Below, piece after piece: positions 7,815-18,591 of a stretch of DNA of 64,000 nucleotides. The notes beneath the pieces were generated by a model. It was not told the DNA's origin. It did not search any database and worked only from the letters and a program-made list of their open reading frames with translations. The stretch is from JANTGF01 sp963750735 (GTDB lineage: Bacteria; Bacteroidota; Bacteroidia; Bacteroidales; VadinHA17): assembly GCA_963750735.1 (NCBI GenBank), contig CAVVRY010000019.1, positions 434,001-498,000 on the forward strand, read 5' to 3'. Numbering within the stretch: position 1 is the first letter of the stretch; every line of letters begins with the position of its first letter. A program made the position numbers and the translations under genes.

Positions 7815-9812
7815 ATGGATAGAAATACGATTATTGGGATATTGTTGATTGGAGTAATATTTATTGGGTATAGCTACTACAATAATTCCAAAATGGATAA
7901 GGCGTATACAAAGGAAGTCGAAAAGGCTGATTCTTTGTATCTTGCGGAGGACTATGATGGAGCAATTCTGGCATATCGGAAAGCCGCATCCTATAAACCA
8001 AAAGAAGCATATCCAAAAGGGCAGATTGATGACATAAACCGTATAATGGGTGTGCCATTGCAGAAAGAAGATACTTCACAGATCAAATGATCAGCCGAAT
8101 GCTACACATTCAGTCAGAAACTCAATCGAGTAATGTTGAGCTAGTTCAGGACCCTCAAGTAATAAATGAAAAATATGGCTCTTTTGCAGAAGCAGCTATT
8201 GGTGAACAGCAATTTATTACTATGGAAAATGATTTAGTTCGGTTGAAAATATCCAGCAAAGGTGGGCGCTTATATTCAGCTGAGCTAAAGAATTATCATA
8301 CATATGACACACTTCCATTAATTTTATTTGACGGAGATTCCACAATTTTTGGAATTCAGTTCTTCACCCAGGACAATCATGCTATTAGAACTAATGATCT
8401 CTTTTTTGCACCTCAAACCGAATGAAAAGGCCATAATTGTCAAGGATAAACCTCTTAGTTTGACTATGAGGCTTGAAGCAGGTGAAGGTAAATATATCGA
8501 TTACATTTATACTTTGCAGCCGGATAAGTATATGATTGACCTGGATATGACATTGACGGGGATGAAGGATGTATTTGCGCGAAACTTAAATGCATTGGAG
8601 TTATCATGGGAAATGTATCTTCCTCAACAGGAAAAAGGACGAAAGAATGAAGATTATTATACAGGATTTAAATACAAATATTATCAGGATGTAGTTGACG
8701 GCTCAAGAGAAAGATCTACTAAAGAGGTCGAAGAACAGGAAGTAACTACCCGGTTAAAATGGCTAGCATATAAAGACCAATTCTTTTCTTCTGTTCTGAT
8801 TGCCGATGATCAGCCTTTTCTAAATGCCTGGGTTCGTTCTGAAAAGATGCCTGAGGACAGCCGGTATTTAAGATTTTACCAGTCAAAGCTAAGCATCCCT
8901 TTAAATGAGGAAGATAAAGAGACCTTTAAAATGCACTTTTATCTGGGGCCTAATCATATAAAAACCCTGAAAAAGTATGATATGGAACTGGATCAGCTGG
9001 TCTTTTTAGGTAGAAATATAATCCGTTGGATAAATGAATATGTGATTATAAATATTTTCCACTGGCTGAGCAAGTATTTGGGCAATTATGGTATAATCAT
9101 TTTATTGTTGACCATAATTATTAAAATGGCTTTATTTCCACTTACATATAAGTCATATATTTCTCAGGCAAAAATGAGGGTATTAAAACCTCAAATTGAC
9201 GAGTTAAATGCCAAATTCCCCAAAAAGGAAGACGCCATGAAGAAGCAGCAGGCTACTATGGCTCTTTATAAACGGGTAGGTGTTAGCCCTGTTGGAGGTT
9301 GTTTGCCAATGGTCCTTCAGATGCCTATTCTGTTTGCCATGTTCAGGTTTTTTCCTACCTCTATTGAATTAAGACAGGAGAGTTTCTTGTGGGCAAAAGA
9401 TCTTTCTACATATGACTCTATCTTAACCTTACCATGGGATATCCCAATGTATGGCGATCATGTTAGTTTGTTTACCATTTTAATGACCGTTTCAACAATC
9501 ATTACAATGAAAATCAACAGTCCTACTCAATCAACTGCACAAATGCCAGGTATGAAAGGGATGATGTATATGATGCCGGTAATGTTCATGGTGATTTTGA
9601 ATAGCTTTTCGGCTGGTCTTACATATTATTATTTTCTTGCAAACATCATAACATTCCTTCAAAATATGGTGACAAAGCAATTTGTTAATGAGGAGGATAT
9701 GCTGCAAAAACTTGAGTCAAATAAAAAGAAACCGGTTAAGAAATCAAAATGGCAGCAACGACTTGAGGATGCAGCGAAGTCAAAAGGTTATAAGCCGGTA
9801 AAAAGGAAGTAG
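7815..9812 (+). CDS. yidC: Membrane protein insertase YidC (interrupted by two apparent frameshifts)
   Basis: Inserts and folds inner-membrane proteins with or without SecYEG. Three reading frames join into one YidC: 7815-8090 (N-terminal anchor MDRNTIIGILLIG and the first periplasmic part), 8087-8425 (start of the periplasmic beta-domain, ENDLVRLKISSKGGRL), and from about 8415 to 9812 (rest of that domain and the Oxa1/Alb3 core with five membrane segments, ending in a Lys-rich tail). The shifts lie near 8087 (one base missing, by an AAA run) and near 8415 (one base extra). The gene is essential, so sequencing errors are likelier than a true pseudogene. The stretch after the first helix reads like a TPR hairpin (ADSLYLAEDYDGAILAYRKA), which is unusual for YidC. 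Confidence 0.88.
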
Positions 9813-9884
9813 TATACGAAATGGTGGGGAGTAAATGAGAATTCAATTCAAGTTTATATTTTGCTGTTTTTATTGTATTATAAG

Positions 9885-9910
9885 TGCCTTCCATGAGGCA
9901 ATTTTTGTTT
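9885..9910 (+). terminator. Probable intrinsic terminator after yidC
   Basis: Five-base-pair stem TGCCT / AGGCA with a 6-base loop, followed by ATTTTTGTTT. It lies 72 bp downstream of the yidC stop. The stem is short, so termination may be weak. Confidence 0.5.
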
Positions 9911-9917
9911 GAATATT

Positions 9918-10084
9918 AATGACCAGAATTCCAATTATGTGGCTGAGGTTTTCTACTAAAGGATTGGAATAAAATATCATTTTGCTGAACATTTCTTAGC
10001 AGCGGAGTAGTTAAAGCCTATAAATTCACCTATGCTGATTTTATTAAAACCAAGATTGGCTTTCAATTACAATGGAGGAAATAA
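9918..10084 (+). pseudogene. Decayed 3' end of an acyloxyacyl hydrolase (PagL-like) gene
   Basis: This otherwise empty stretch between yidC and the next gene translates, with one in-frame stop and one shift, into RIGIKYHFAEHFLAAE followed by GVVKAYKFTYADFIKTKIG and a short aromatic end at a TAA. That pattern matches the last two beta-strands of outer-membrane lipid A deacylases of Bacteroidota (usually ...LKTHxAxADFxExGxGY), the same family as the gene at 10607-11810. No start or N-terminal part is found, so it looks like a remnant of a duplicated copy. Recognised by pattern only. Confidence 0.4.
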
Positions 10085-10193
10085 AGTGAAAAGTTTAAAT
10101 TCTAAATAACACAACTTCTCTTTACTATTGTAATTCACATATTCATATATTTTTTTAATTTCGTAAGCCATTTCTGATTTTAACTTTCAAGAT

Positions 10194-10610
10194 TTGAAGA
10201 AGAATTACATTAATATAGTAATCATTGTATTACTGGTCGTGGTTCCAGTGATTTTTCAAAGTTGTGCCACCATTTTGGGTGGGAAGAAAAACTCATTTAT
10301 TGTCAAGGAAAGCTGTCCTGAAAATACAAAACTGTATTTGGATAACACATATATTGGTAAAGGACCGGGAAAAATAGTCTTAGAAAAAGGCAATATTCAA
10401 CACGGAAGCATTTTGGAATTGAAGGCTGATGGATATAAGTCACAAAAATACCTTATCCTCAGGAAAATAAATGCATTATATACTATAGCAGATATTGGAA
10501 CAGGGGGGATTTGGTTAGGAGTAGACCTGGCAACGGGAAGCATATATCGGCCCAAACCTCGGGTTTTTTCATGCGAGATAAATGAAAGAATAAAGCAACC
10601 AGTTCAATGA
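10194..10610 (+). CDS. Small lipoprotein with a PEGA-like fold
   Basis: A 138-residue predicted lipoprotein. It has a basic start, a hydrophobic segment and the lipobox-like FQSC at about residue 23, followed by ATILGG, a start common in small envelope lipoproteins of this type. The middle (CPENTKLYLDNTYIGKGPGKIVL) resembles PEGA-type beta domains, where a glycine-rich turn follows a structural cysteine. The C-terminus has a short hydrophobic Gly-rich stretch. Start is a TTG at 10194; no ATG is available in frame upstream. Its stop overlaps the next ATG by four bases (ATGA), so it is probably translated together with the acyloxyacyl hydrolase. Function unknown. Confidence 0.6.
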   Translation: MKKNYINIVIIVLLVVVPVIFQSCATILGGKKNSFIVKESCPENTKLYLDNTYIGKGPGKIVLEKGNIQHGSILELKADGYKSQKYLILRKINALYTIADIGTGGIWLGVDLATGSIYRPKPRVFSCEINERIKQPVQ

Positions 10611-11810
10611 GGATATTACTTTCCACCATATTTATATTGCTAACATTCTACCATGGGAATGGTCAGGAAGTTTCTTCATTTGATTCGCAAGACTTCAGTA
10701 AAACCAAAGATTATGGATATTACAATTACATTCAGGTAATTTACCACAATGGAGTAAATCCTTCGCGTTCTGAGTATATGAAAGATGTTTTTTCAAATGG
10801 TTTCCAGGCTCTTGAATTGAGGTACGGATTCCAGACAACAGGCAGGCAAATGTGGCAGCAACTTCACAATTACCCTCAATATGGTTTTGGTACTTATTTT
10901 GGCGACCTGGGCGGGGCAGCAGCTGCATCTATCATTGGAAGACCTATGGCAGTATTTTTTTTCTTTGGAACCCCAGCTGTGCGATTTGGAAGATTTACCT
11001 TCAATATTGATGGTTCTTTTGGGCTGGCTTTTAACCTTAAACCTTATGATCCTGAAAAAAACCCTTATCAAAATGTTATAGCTTCTAAGGGTAATATGTA
11101 CTTCAATGCCAATTTCATACTTTATTATCGAAGTGTCAGATCGTATTGATTTAAGCCTTGGGTATGGACTCACGCATTATTCAAGTGGGAGATTATATAC
11201 TCCGCAAGCTGGAGTTAATACCCTGGGACTTAACCTTGGTGTGAAGTATAATTTTAATCCAATTAAGAACTACACAAAGCTAAAAGACCCGGATTATAAA
11301 CCTACTGTACGTCCTGATTACATAAAAAGAGAAAAGCCTGAGTTTAAAACCAATAGTGAATTTCAGTTTATGTATGCTGTTGGAACTGTGCAATCAGAAC
11401 GACCACTTGGTGAACCCGAAGGGATGCGATATTTTACAAGTACATTTGCAATTGACTGGGCGTATCAGGTAGCGCGAAAAATTAAAACAGGTGTTGGATT
11501 GGATGCATTTTATGATGGTTCCCTGGTTGAAACATATCCTGATTGGGAGGGAAAAGAATTTTCTACACTCTCAAAAATGTCATTTGGCACCCATATAGGA
11601 ATTCAATATTTAATAGAAAGATTTGCCTTTATATATTATTTGGGCGCCTATATTTACAAAGAATCGCCGGCAAGAGGTGGATGGTATATGAGGGCCGGAG
11701 GAAGAATACGCATTGTTGATAATTTGCATGTTAACCTTACATTAAAAACTATGAATGGGGGTATTGCAGATTGGATTGAGTGGGGTATGGTCTATTATTT
11801 AAAGATTTAA
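10607..11810 (+). CDS. Acyloxyacyl hydrolase-like outer-membrane lipid A deacylase (one frameshift)
   Basis: Likely removes an acyl chain from lipid A in the outer membrane. Two overlapping frames (10607-11149 and about 11120-11810) form one protein of roughly 400 residues. It has a signal peptide ending near NGQEV, a beta-barrel rich in alternating aromatic/hydrophobic residues, the PagL-type active-site context GLTHYSSG with the His/Ser pair just after the frame junction, and a C-terminal LTLKTMNGGIADWIEWGM strand. The shift is one extra base near 11127 (between LYY and EVSDR). A loop rich in Lys/Pro/Tyr after NFNP (about residue 220-250) is longer than in short PagL proteins. It is preceded by a lipoprotein gene that overlaps it by four bases. 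Confidence 0.65.
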
Positions 11811-11837
11811 TCAGAAGCCGATTCACTTTCTGAAGGT

Positions 11838-12468
11838 TTAAAAGTAATAACCAAATCTAAAAGAACCTGAACCTAAATATTCCAACTGAATATTTTGGAG
11901 ATCATTTGTACCATCTAAATAATCCCTCATCCAAAAAGCCAATTCAAAACCAAATGAGAAGCCTTTTATATGAAGAAACTGAAATCCCATCGGAATATAT
12001 ATTCCTGCATATCCCTCAAATGAATAGGTTCCAAATATTCCTGTATAAGGTGTCCATGCATTATTTCGAAAACCCATTATATGGTATTCCATGCCAGCAA
12101 AGGCCCCGGTTTTGCCACCTCCAGCTTTTAAGTTGATATCTGATTTTATAAAATAACTTCCTGATATCCCGATATAAACAGGTCCTGCAAAGACGACATT
12201 AATCCCAATTGGCTTGCTAATTCTTGGATTTTGAGAATTGCGCATCTTAGGTCCTGAGGATTTGAATTTTTTCTTTTTAACTACTGATGATTCATCCGTA
12301 TAATCTGCTTTATTTCTCCCAAAACTTTACATTTACTTGATTGTTAAATAGAACATAGTCATATTCTTGAAAAATGCTTGGATTATTAAAGGCGCTATTT
12401 ATTTCCTTCTGGGCGGAAATAACACCAGTTAAAGAAATTAGCAATAGTATTGATAGGAGCGTTTTCAA
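11838..12468 (-). CDS. Small outer-membrane beta-barrel-like protein (one frameshift)
   Basis: The open frame 11838-12245 encodes 135 residues of alternating aromatic/glycine strands ending in a terminal FRFGYYF, typical of small outer-membrane barrels. Upstream on the same strand the N-terminus is found in another frame: a TTG at 12468 starts KTLLSILLLISLTGVISAQ, a clear signal peptide, then about 30 residues to KFWEK-stop. Removing one T from the TTTT at about 12327 joins the frames through RNKADYTDESSVVKKKK into the barrel. The whole protein would be about 209 residues. No family recognised. It is convergent with the acyloxyacyl hydrolase gene, 27 bp away. Confidence 0.5.
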
Positions 12469-12775
12469 AAAAAGAAATTGTTGGTTTTTTCCTGAGAATA
12501 AGGTGTTTAGAATCTAACTATTTATAAGAGTAAATCATATAAGAATTTCTCTAAAGTACAAATATCATATTTTAATAACAAATACCACCAAATTCCAACT
12601 TTCCAATCCATCATGGCAAAATGCAATTTAGTTATGCGAATCTTTTATTTAAGAGAAAATAAGAAGCAGTTCGGATGAAATTTTATAAATTGTGGCCTCC
12701 AAATTATTATTGTTTTATATTTCTTTTTGAAGAATAAAACTTGTTAAATATATTTTAAATGAAACTATTTCTGGT
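12469..12775. other. Intergenic region upstream of the PUL
   Basis: About 300 bp, very AT-rich, between the divergent barrel-protein gene and the GH92 gene. It must hold promoters in both directions, but I see no exact TAnnTTTG element, hairpin terminator, repeat or ORF worth reporting. Confidence 0.5.
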
Positions 12776-15050
12776 ATGAAATTTAATAAAGGACTTGCTC
12801 TGTTTTTAATACTAGTTATCTTTTTTGCTTTCATCTCATGTCAATCAGAGAATGCCGGAGATGAAAGGCTGGTGACATATGTTAATCCCTTTATTGGTAC
12901 TGGCGGTCACGGCCATACCTATCCGGGTGCAGCCTTGCCTTTTGGGATGGTCCAGCTAAGTCCTGATAATGGAACATCGGGATGGGATTGGTGCTCAGGT
13001 TATCACATTAGCGATTCCATAATTGCTGGTTTTAGTCATTTGCACCTGAGTGGTACTGGTATCGGTGACCTGGCTGATATATCCGTTCTTCCTGTTAACC
13101 GAAAAGTTCATCCTGATACTCTTGCGGGGGGCACTAAATACATGAAAAATTATTGGTCTGGATTTTCACATGATTCTGAATCTGCAGAGCCTGGATATTA
13201 TTCTGTTTTTTTGAATGATTCGAAGGTAATGGTGGAATTAACAACTTCACTTAGGACTGGCTTCCATAGGTACCAGTTTGAAGGAGAAGGCCCCAGGGAA
13301 ATCGTTTTTGATCTGGGTTTTAATATCAATTGGGACAAGCCGATTGATACCTATATAAATGTGAATGAAGGGTTGATTACTGGGTATAGAAGATCGAAAG
13401 GTTGGGCTTCTGACCAGATAATTTATTTTGCTGCACGGTTCAACCAGGAATTTAAGGAATTTACCGGTGTAAGTTCAGGAATCGCAGGCAGTAGTAGCGA
13501 AGTTTCAGGTCAGGGAATACAGGCTATATTTAGTTTCTCAGAAGATGATCCAAAAACGATTTTATTGAAGGTTGGCTTGTCATCAGCAAGCATTGAAGGA
13601 GCAATCAAAAGCCTCGAAGAGGAAATTCCCCATTGGGATTTTGATAAGGTCCGCAAAGAAGCATCCGAAATTTGGGAAAAACAATTGGCAAGAGTAAGCA
13701 TTAAGACACAGGATGAGGATCAGAAAACAATTTTCTATACAGCCTTGTATCATTCATTATTGGCACCAGCTCTATATTCTGATTTGAACAACGAATACAC
13801 TGGTCCTGATGGAAAGATACATAGTACCAATGGCGACAAACGCTTTACAGTATTTTCTTTATGGGATACATTTCGGGCAGCACATCCACTTTTTACTTTA
13901 ATACTTCCTGAAGAAGTACCCGGATTAATAAATTCAATGTTGTCCTTTTATCGGGAATCAGGTCTTTTACCTGTATGGGAGCTGGAGGGCAATGAAACCA
14001 ATACAATGATTGGATATCATGCCATTCCTGTTATAACCGATGCATATTTAAAAGGCTTTACAGGTTTTGATGCTGATGAAGCATTTGAAGCCATGAAGAA
14101 GTCATCCATGCAAAATTCCAGAGGACTTCATTTTTATCGTAAACTTGGTTTCATTCCGGCAGAAAAAGAGAATGAATCAGTATCAAAAGCTCTCGAATAT
14201 GCCTTCGACGATTGGAGTATTGCGGCTATGGCAAAGAAAATGGGAAAACAGGATGATTACGAATTATATTTAAATAGAGCTGCGAATTATAAAAATCAAT
14301 TCGATCCAGGTACAAAATTTATGAGGGGTAGACTCGAAAATAAAGAATGGAAAACTCCCTTTGATCCTCTTTATTCAAATCACAGAGATGATGAATATAC
14401 CGAGGGCAATGCATGGCAATATACCTGGTTTGTACCACATGATGTTAATGGTTTAATAAATCTGATGGGTGGCAAAGAGAATTTCATTGCCAAATTGGAT
14501 TCATTGTTTGAAATGAAGGAAGCAGTAACAGGTGAAAATTCTTCGGCAGATATTTCAGGATTAATAGGCCAGTACGCGCATGGTAATGAACCCAGTCATC
14601 ATATTGCCTATTTGTATAATTATGCAGGTGTTCCATGGAAAACACAATCTATGGTCAGGCAGATTTTGAAAGAAAATGTATCACAATAATCCGGACGGTT
14701 TAAGCGGTAATGAAGATTGCGGGCAAATGTCAGCATGGTATATTATGAGTTCACTTGGCTTTTATCCTGTGAATCCCTCTGAGGGAATTTATGTGATAGG
14801 TAGCCCCTTGTTTGATGAGGTTTCTTTTAATACGGGAAGTGGAAAATTATTTAAGGTAGTGGTGCAGAATAATTCTGATCAGAATATATATGTGCAATCA
14901 GCCAGTCTAAATGGTAAAGACTTAGAAAGAAGTTATATCTACCATACAGAAATTCTTGATGGTGGCACCCTGGAAATCACCATGGGAGATCAGCCAAATT
15001 ATGAATTATGGAGTGAGGCTAAAGCCTTTCCCCCTTCTATGTCAAATTAG
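12776..15050 (+). CDS. GH92 alpha-mannosidase, lipoprotein (one frameshift near the 3' end)
   Basis: Exo-acting, calcium-dependent alpha-mannosidase that trims alpha-linked mannose from N-glycans or mannans, probably at the cell surface or in the periplasm. A lipobox ends at Cys22 (FAFISC). GH92 hallmarks are continuous: VNPFIGTGGHGHTYPGAALPFGMVQLSPD, GFSHLHLSGTG, SLWDTFRAAHPL, ENSSADISGLIGQYAHGNEPSHHIAYLYNYAG, and, after the shift, NNPDGLSGNEDCGQMSAWY. The frame breaks at about 14670-14680, where AAAGAAAATG carries one A too many; with one A removed it reads ILKEMYHNNPDGL, the normal family sequence. Total about 757 residues, normal for GH92. It opens the PUL and is followed after 52 bp by the esterase gene. 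Confidence 0.93.
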
Positions 15051-15102
15051 TCCGGTTTAGGGTGTATTAATGTCTTTGTGGAATTTGATTTATGTTGATA
15101 TT

Positions 15103-17262
15103 ATGAAATATATAAAGTTTCCGGGTCTGCTTCTGTTATTTTTGATTTCCTCCTTCAATGTCCAGGCTGAAGTTCGTCTGCCGGCATTGATTCAATCTAA
15201 TATGGTATTGCAACAAAACTCCGAGGTTGTTATTTGGGGTTGGGCTGAACCTGGTGAGGAAATAAAAATTAAGGTGGATTGGTTGAAAGATAAAATTAAG
15301 CTTACGACTGATGGTAGTGGAGTTTGGAGAACCACAATAACTACTGGTAATGCTGGGGGACCTCATGAAATCACAATAAAAGGGAAAGGAAATAAAATAG
15401 AGCTGGAAAATGTTCTCTTTGGTGAAGTTTGGTTGTGTTCGGGACAGTCAAATATGGAATATTCAATTAAAAGATTAGGTGGTTGGGATGCTGATATTTT
15501 TAAAACCGACAAACAGGATTTTATTGACAATGAATATTCTTCTATCATTCGTTTATTCACAGTGCCAAGAAAAGCTAGTGATATTCCTCAGGATACATGT
15601 TCGGGTAGTTGGCAACTGTGTACTTTAGATAATGTTGATGACTTTAGCGCAGTAGCCTTTTTCTTTGGCCGGGAGCTTGTCAAAAAGCTGGATGTGCCAG
15701 TGGGCTTAATTAATTCTAGTTGGGGGGGCACGCCTGCACAGGCCTGGACACCTGCCAGGGATATAGAAGCATCGGAACAGTTGGCATTTTATCACTTTGA
15801 CCCTGAAAAAGAATATCGTCCGCAGAATAAACCCGGTAGTCTGTTTAATGGAATGATTCAGCCTTTGCTAAAGTATAAAATCAAAGGGGCAATCTGGTAC
15901 CAGGGTGAAGCCAACAGAAACGATGCAAAATATTACAAAGATCTATTTAGTGAGATGATCTGGAGTTGGAGAAGGGAGTTTAACCTGGGTATTTTCCCAT
16001 TTTATTATGTCCAGATTGCACCTTACAGATATAATGAACCAATGGCAGGAGCCTTTTTACGTGAGGCTCAGCTTAGGACTCTTGATGTTCCTGGAACAGG
16101 AATGGCAGTGACCCTTGATATAGGAGACTTTTCTGATATTCATCCTTCCAATAAACAGGATGTTGGAAAGCGTCTTGCATTGCAGGCACTGGCAAAAACT
16201 TATGGATTTAATAATCTTGAGTATTCCGGCCCGGTTTTTACAAGAGGCCGGGTTGAAGAGATTCCTTATTTGGAAGAGATTAAAGGTATCAGGCTTAGTT
16301 TTGATAATGTTGAGTCAGGGTTAATCCTTAAAGATATTGAAGATAACGGGTTCATCATCGCTGGAAAAGACCAGGTTTTCTATAAGGCTGAGGCCTCAGT
16401 AGAAGGAAATTCGGTTTTTATCTGGAATAAAAAAGTTATCAATCCTTATGCGGTGAGATATGCTTTCTCGAATACACCCAAAGCCACACTATTTAATGGC
16501 GCAGGATTGCCCGCTAGCTCCTTCAGGACCGATCAGTTTCAAATCATAACCGAGAAGGTTGACATCATTCAACAGAACGGGTTTTCAGAACGATACTCTG
16601 AGTTTGAAATGGTATGTAGAGATCCAGACCTTCAAATAAGATATACTTATAAAGGGCCAGAACCGATTTTAAAATCTAGAATATATGTAAATCCAATAAG
16701 GATAATACAATCCGGTAAGTTAATGGCCAGGGCTTTCAAAGGGAACGTTCCATCCTTATATGTTGCAAGCATTGAATATAAAAGACACATGGCTATTGCT
16801 TGTGACCTGGTCCAAAAAACTTCATTTAGCGAGAAATATACTGCCGGAGGCCAAAAAGCTCTCGTAAATGGAATCCTGGGAAGTGATAACTTTCAGGATG
16901 GAAACTGGCAGGGATACGAAGGGGAAGACCTGGATCTGATAATTGATTTGAAAAGATTACGGAAGGTTTCGAAAGTTTCTTTTGCCTTTTTGCAGGATTT
17001 TGGAAATTGGATTTTTCTACCTGAAGAGGTTGAAGTATCCTTTTCTATTGATGGGAATGAATACTCGGAAGTAAATATCATTGGATCAGACTCAATCAGT
17101 CGGAACGAAAGTCCTTCAATCAGTATACTTAGTTTTGAAACCAAAGGTGATAAGGTCCGCTATATTAGAATAAAAGCAAAAAATGTAGGTGAAATTCCCT
17201 CCTGGCATGCAGGATCAGGGGAAAAAGCCTGGCTATTTATTGATGAATTAATAGTTGAATAA
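15103..17262 (+). CDS. Sialate O-acetylesterase-type (SASA) carbohydrate esterase with C-terminal binding domains
   Basis: Probably removes O-acetyl groups from sugars. Signal peptide LLLLFLISSFNVQA, then an N-terminal beta-domain (VLQQNSEVVIWGWAEPGE) and the SASA/SGNH-type catalytic domain: nucleophile motif GQSNMEY, oxyanion region NSSWGGTPAQAWTP, conserved IWYQGEANRNDA and the Asp-x-x-His pair in DIHPSNK. After about residue 500 there is a chitobiase C-terminal-like strand domain. The last 150 residues form a discoidin-like module (KYTAGGQKALVNG...FQDGNWQGY...WLFIDELIV) that also occurs at the end of the glycosidase at 21208-23897. The start at 15103 is chosen because the signal peptide begins there; the upstream ATG at 15070 adds 11 non-signal residues. 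Confidence 0.85.
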   Translation: MKYIKFPGLLLLFLISSFNVQAEVRLPALIQSNMVLQQNSEVVIWGWAEPGEEIKIKVDWLKDKIKLTTDGSGVWRTTITTGNAGGPHEITIKGKGNKIELENVLFGEVWLCSGQSNMEYSIKRLGGWDADIFKTDKQDFIDNEYSSIIRLFTVPRKASDIPQDTCSGSWQLCTLDNVDDFSAVAFFFGRELVKKLDVPVGLINSSWGGTPAQAWTPARDIEASEQLAFYHFDPEKEYRPQNKPGSLFNGMIQPLLKYKIKGAIWYQGEANRNDAKYYKDLFSEMIWSWRREFNLGIFPFYYVQIAPYRYNEPMAGAFLREAQLRTLDVPGTGMAVTLDIGDFSDIHPSNKQDVGKRLALQALAKTYGFNNLEYSGPVFTRGRVEEIPYLEEIKGIRLSFDNVESGLILKDIEDNGFIIAGKDQVFYKAEASVEGNSVFIWNKKVINPYAVRYAFSNTPKATLFNGAGLPASSFRTDQFQIITEKVDIIQQNGFSERYSEFEMVCRDPDLQIRYTYKGPEPILKSRIYVNPIRIIQSGKLMARAFKGNVPSLYVASIEYKRHMAIACDLVQKTSFSEKYTAGGQKALVNGILGSDNFQDGNWQGYEGEDLDLIIDLKRLRKVSKVSFAFLQDFGNWIFLPEEVEVSFSIDGNEYSEVNIIGSDSISRNESPSISILSFETKGDKVRYIRIKAKNVGEIPSWHAGSGEKAWLFIDELIVE

Positions 17263-17375
17263 TATTTTGTTATAATTTATTGCACTATAGTTTTTCTGCT
17301 AATTAGGTGATTGCTCACCTATCAAAATCTGTGATGTTTCTTGGCACTTTGGAAAGAACTTTCATCTCAATTTGA

Positions 17376-17383
17376 TATCTTTG
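17376..17383 (+). promoter_or_regulatory. -7 promoter element TATCTTTG before GH18
   Basis: Exact TAnnTTTG in the 147-bp gap between the esterase and GH18 genes, about 27 bases before the GH18 ATG. A TTTG lies at 17348-17351, about 24 bp upstream, slightly far for a -33 element. It suggests that GH18 and the genes after it can be transcribed separately from GH92. Confidence 0.4.
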
Positions 17384-17409
17384 AAAGCTTAAATTGATGG
17401 ATTTTCCAG

Positions 17410-18576
17410 ATGATGCTAATCGGAACCAGAATTCGTACACTCAATATCCTTTATATTCTTGTCACTTCTTTTCTAATTGTTACATCTTGTAAAAAGGAAG
17501 AGAGCCCTGAACCTTCTGACTTGCCTGATGGGGATTTTAAGGTTGTGACCTATGTACCCGGCTGGAGGGATATTGATTTTACAAAAATTCCTGCTCAGAA
17601 TATAACGCATATTAATTATGCTTTTGCTGAGGTAAAAAACGGTGTTATTACTACCACCCAGGAAAAGGACTCTGCTATACTTGTTGATCTTGTTGGATTG
17701 AAAAGTAAGAACGCTGATTTGAAAGTTCTTATATCGGTTGGGGGAGCTACTCTTACAGGAGGATTTTCAGATGCTGCTCTGACGGAAAACTCTAGAAATA
17801 TATTCTCAAAAAGTGTAATTGATTTCATGTTGAAATATAGACTTGATGGAGTGGATCTGGATTGGGAATTTCCTGGTTATGGTGACAATAGTCGTCCAGA
17901 GGACAAACAGAACTTTACACATTTGCTTTATAAAGTTAGGTATTCATTAGATAGCTTGAGTACTTCAGAAATGCGCCTGGATAGTAATCCTTATCTGCTA
18001 ACCATAGCATCTGGTGCTGCTTCCTGGACTATGGACTTAATGGAAATGAATAAAGTTACTCCTGTTCTGGATTTTTATAATGTTATGATGTATGATTATA
18101 AGGGATCATGGAGCTCCATAACAGGTCATCATACAAATCTGTATCCCTCTAATGATGACCCGGGATCAAAATTTAGTTCTTCTACCTCAGTCGATTTGTA
18201 CTTATCGGCAGGTGTTCCTCCGGAGAAAATTATGTTGGGGGCAGCTTTTTACGGACGCTGGTGGAGTGGAGTGAGCAATCAAAATAAAGGACTGTACCAG
18301 TCTTATTCCGGTGGAGCAGGGGCACTTACTTTTGAAGCAATTACTACAGGTTACATAAGTGATCCCGATTTTATTAAATTCTGGGATTCCAAGGCATTGG
18401 CTCCATATCTCTGGAGTGCAAATGACAGGATTTTCATTACGTATGACGATGAGGTTTCAATAAAGTATAAAACAGAGTATATTCGGGAAAAAGGAATTGC
18501 TGGTATTATGGTTTGGGAGCTGACTCAGGATTATAATTATGCTCTTTTGGGAGCAATTACAAGGGGGTTTCGTTAA
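17410..18576 (+). CDS. GH18 glycosidase (chitinase / endo-beta-N-acetylglucosaminidase type), lipoprotein
   Basis: Hydrolyses beta-1,4 links next to GlcNAc by substrate-assisted catalysis. The lipobox-like LIVTSC ends at about Cys27, followed by a Glu/Pro/Asp-rich linker. The TIM barrel carries the GH18 motifs in order: strand 1 VVTYVPGW, strand 3 LKVLISVGG near 108, and the catalytic DGVDLDWE at 146-153 with proton donor Glu153; later MMYDY and the final-strand GIAGIMVWELTQD. The 388-residue length leaves no room for extra binding domains. Beside GH92 it may act as an endo-GlcNAcase on the N-glycan core, but the sequence is equally chitinase-like; specificity cannot be told from motifs. The next gene starts 15 bp later. 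Confidence 0.9.
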   Translation: MMLIGTRIRTLNILYILVTSFLIVTSCKKEESPEPSDLPDGDFKVVTYVPGWRDIDFTKIPAQNITHINYAFAEVKNGVITTTQEKDSAILVDLVGLKSKNADLKVLISVGGATLTGGFSDAALTENSRNIFSKSVIDFMLKYRLDGVDLDWEFPGYGDNSRPEDKQNFTHLLYKVRYSLDSLSTSEMRLDSNPYLLTIASGAASWTMDLMEMNKVTPVLDFYNVMMYDYKGSWSSITGHHTNLYPSNDDPGSKFSSSTSVDLYLSAGVPPEKIMLGAAFYGRWWSGVSNQNKGLYQSYSGGAGALTFEAITTGYISDPDFIKFWDSKALAPYLWSANDRIFITYDDEVSIKYKTEYIREKGIAGIMVWELTQDYNYALLGAITRGFR

Positions 18577-18591
18577 TCAAAACTATTAATA

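Noticed and set aside
8080..8425. Programmed frameshifting in yidC
   Set aside because: Two shifts in opposite directions without slippery heptamer or downstream structure, and similar shifts in many unrelated genes, point to sequence errors.
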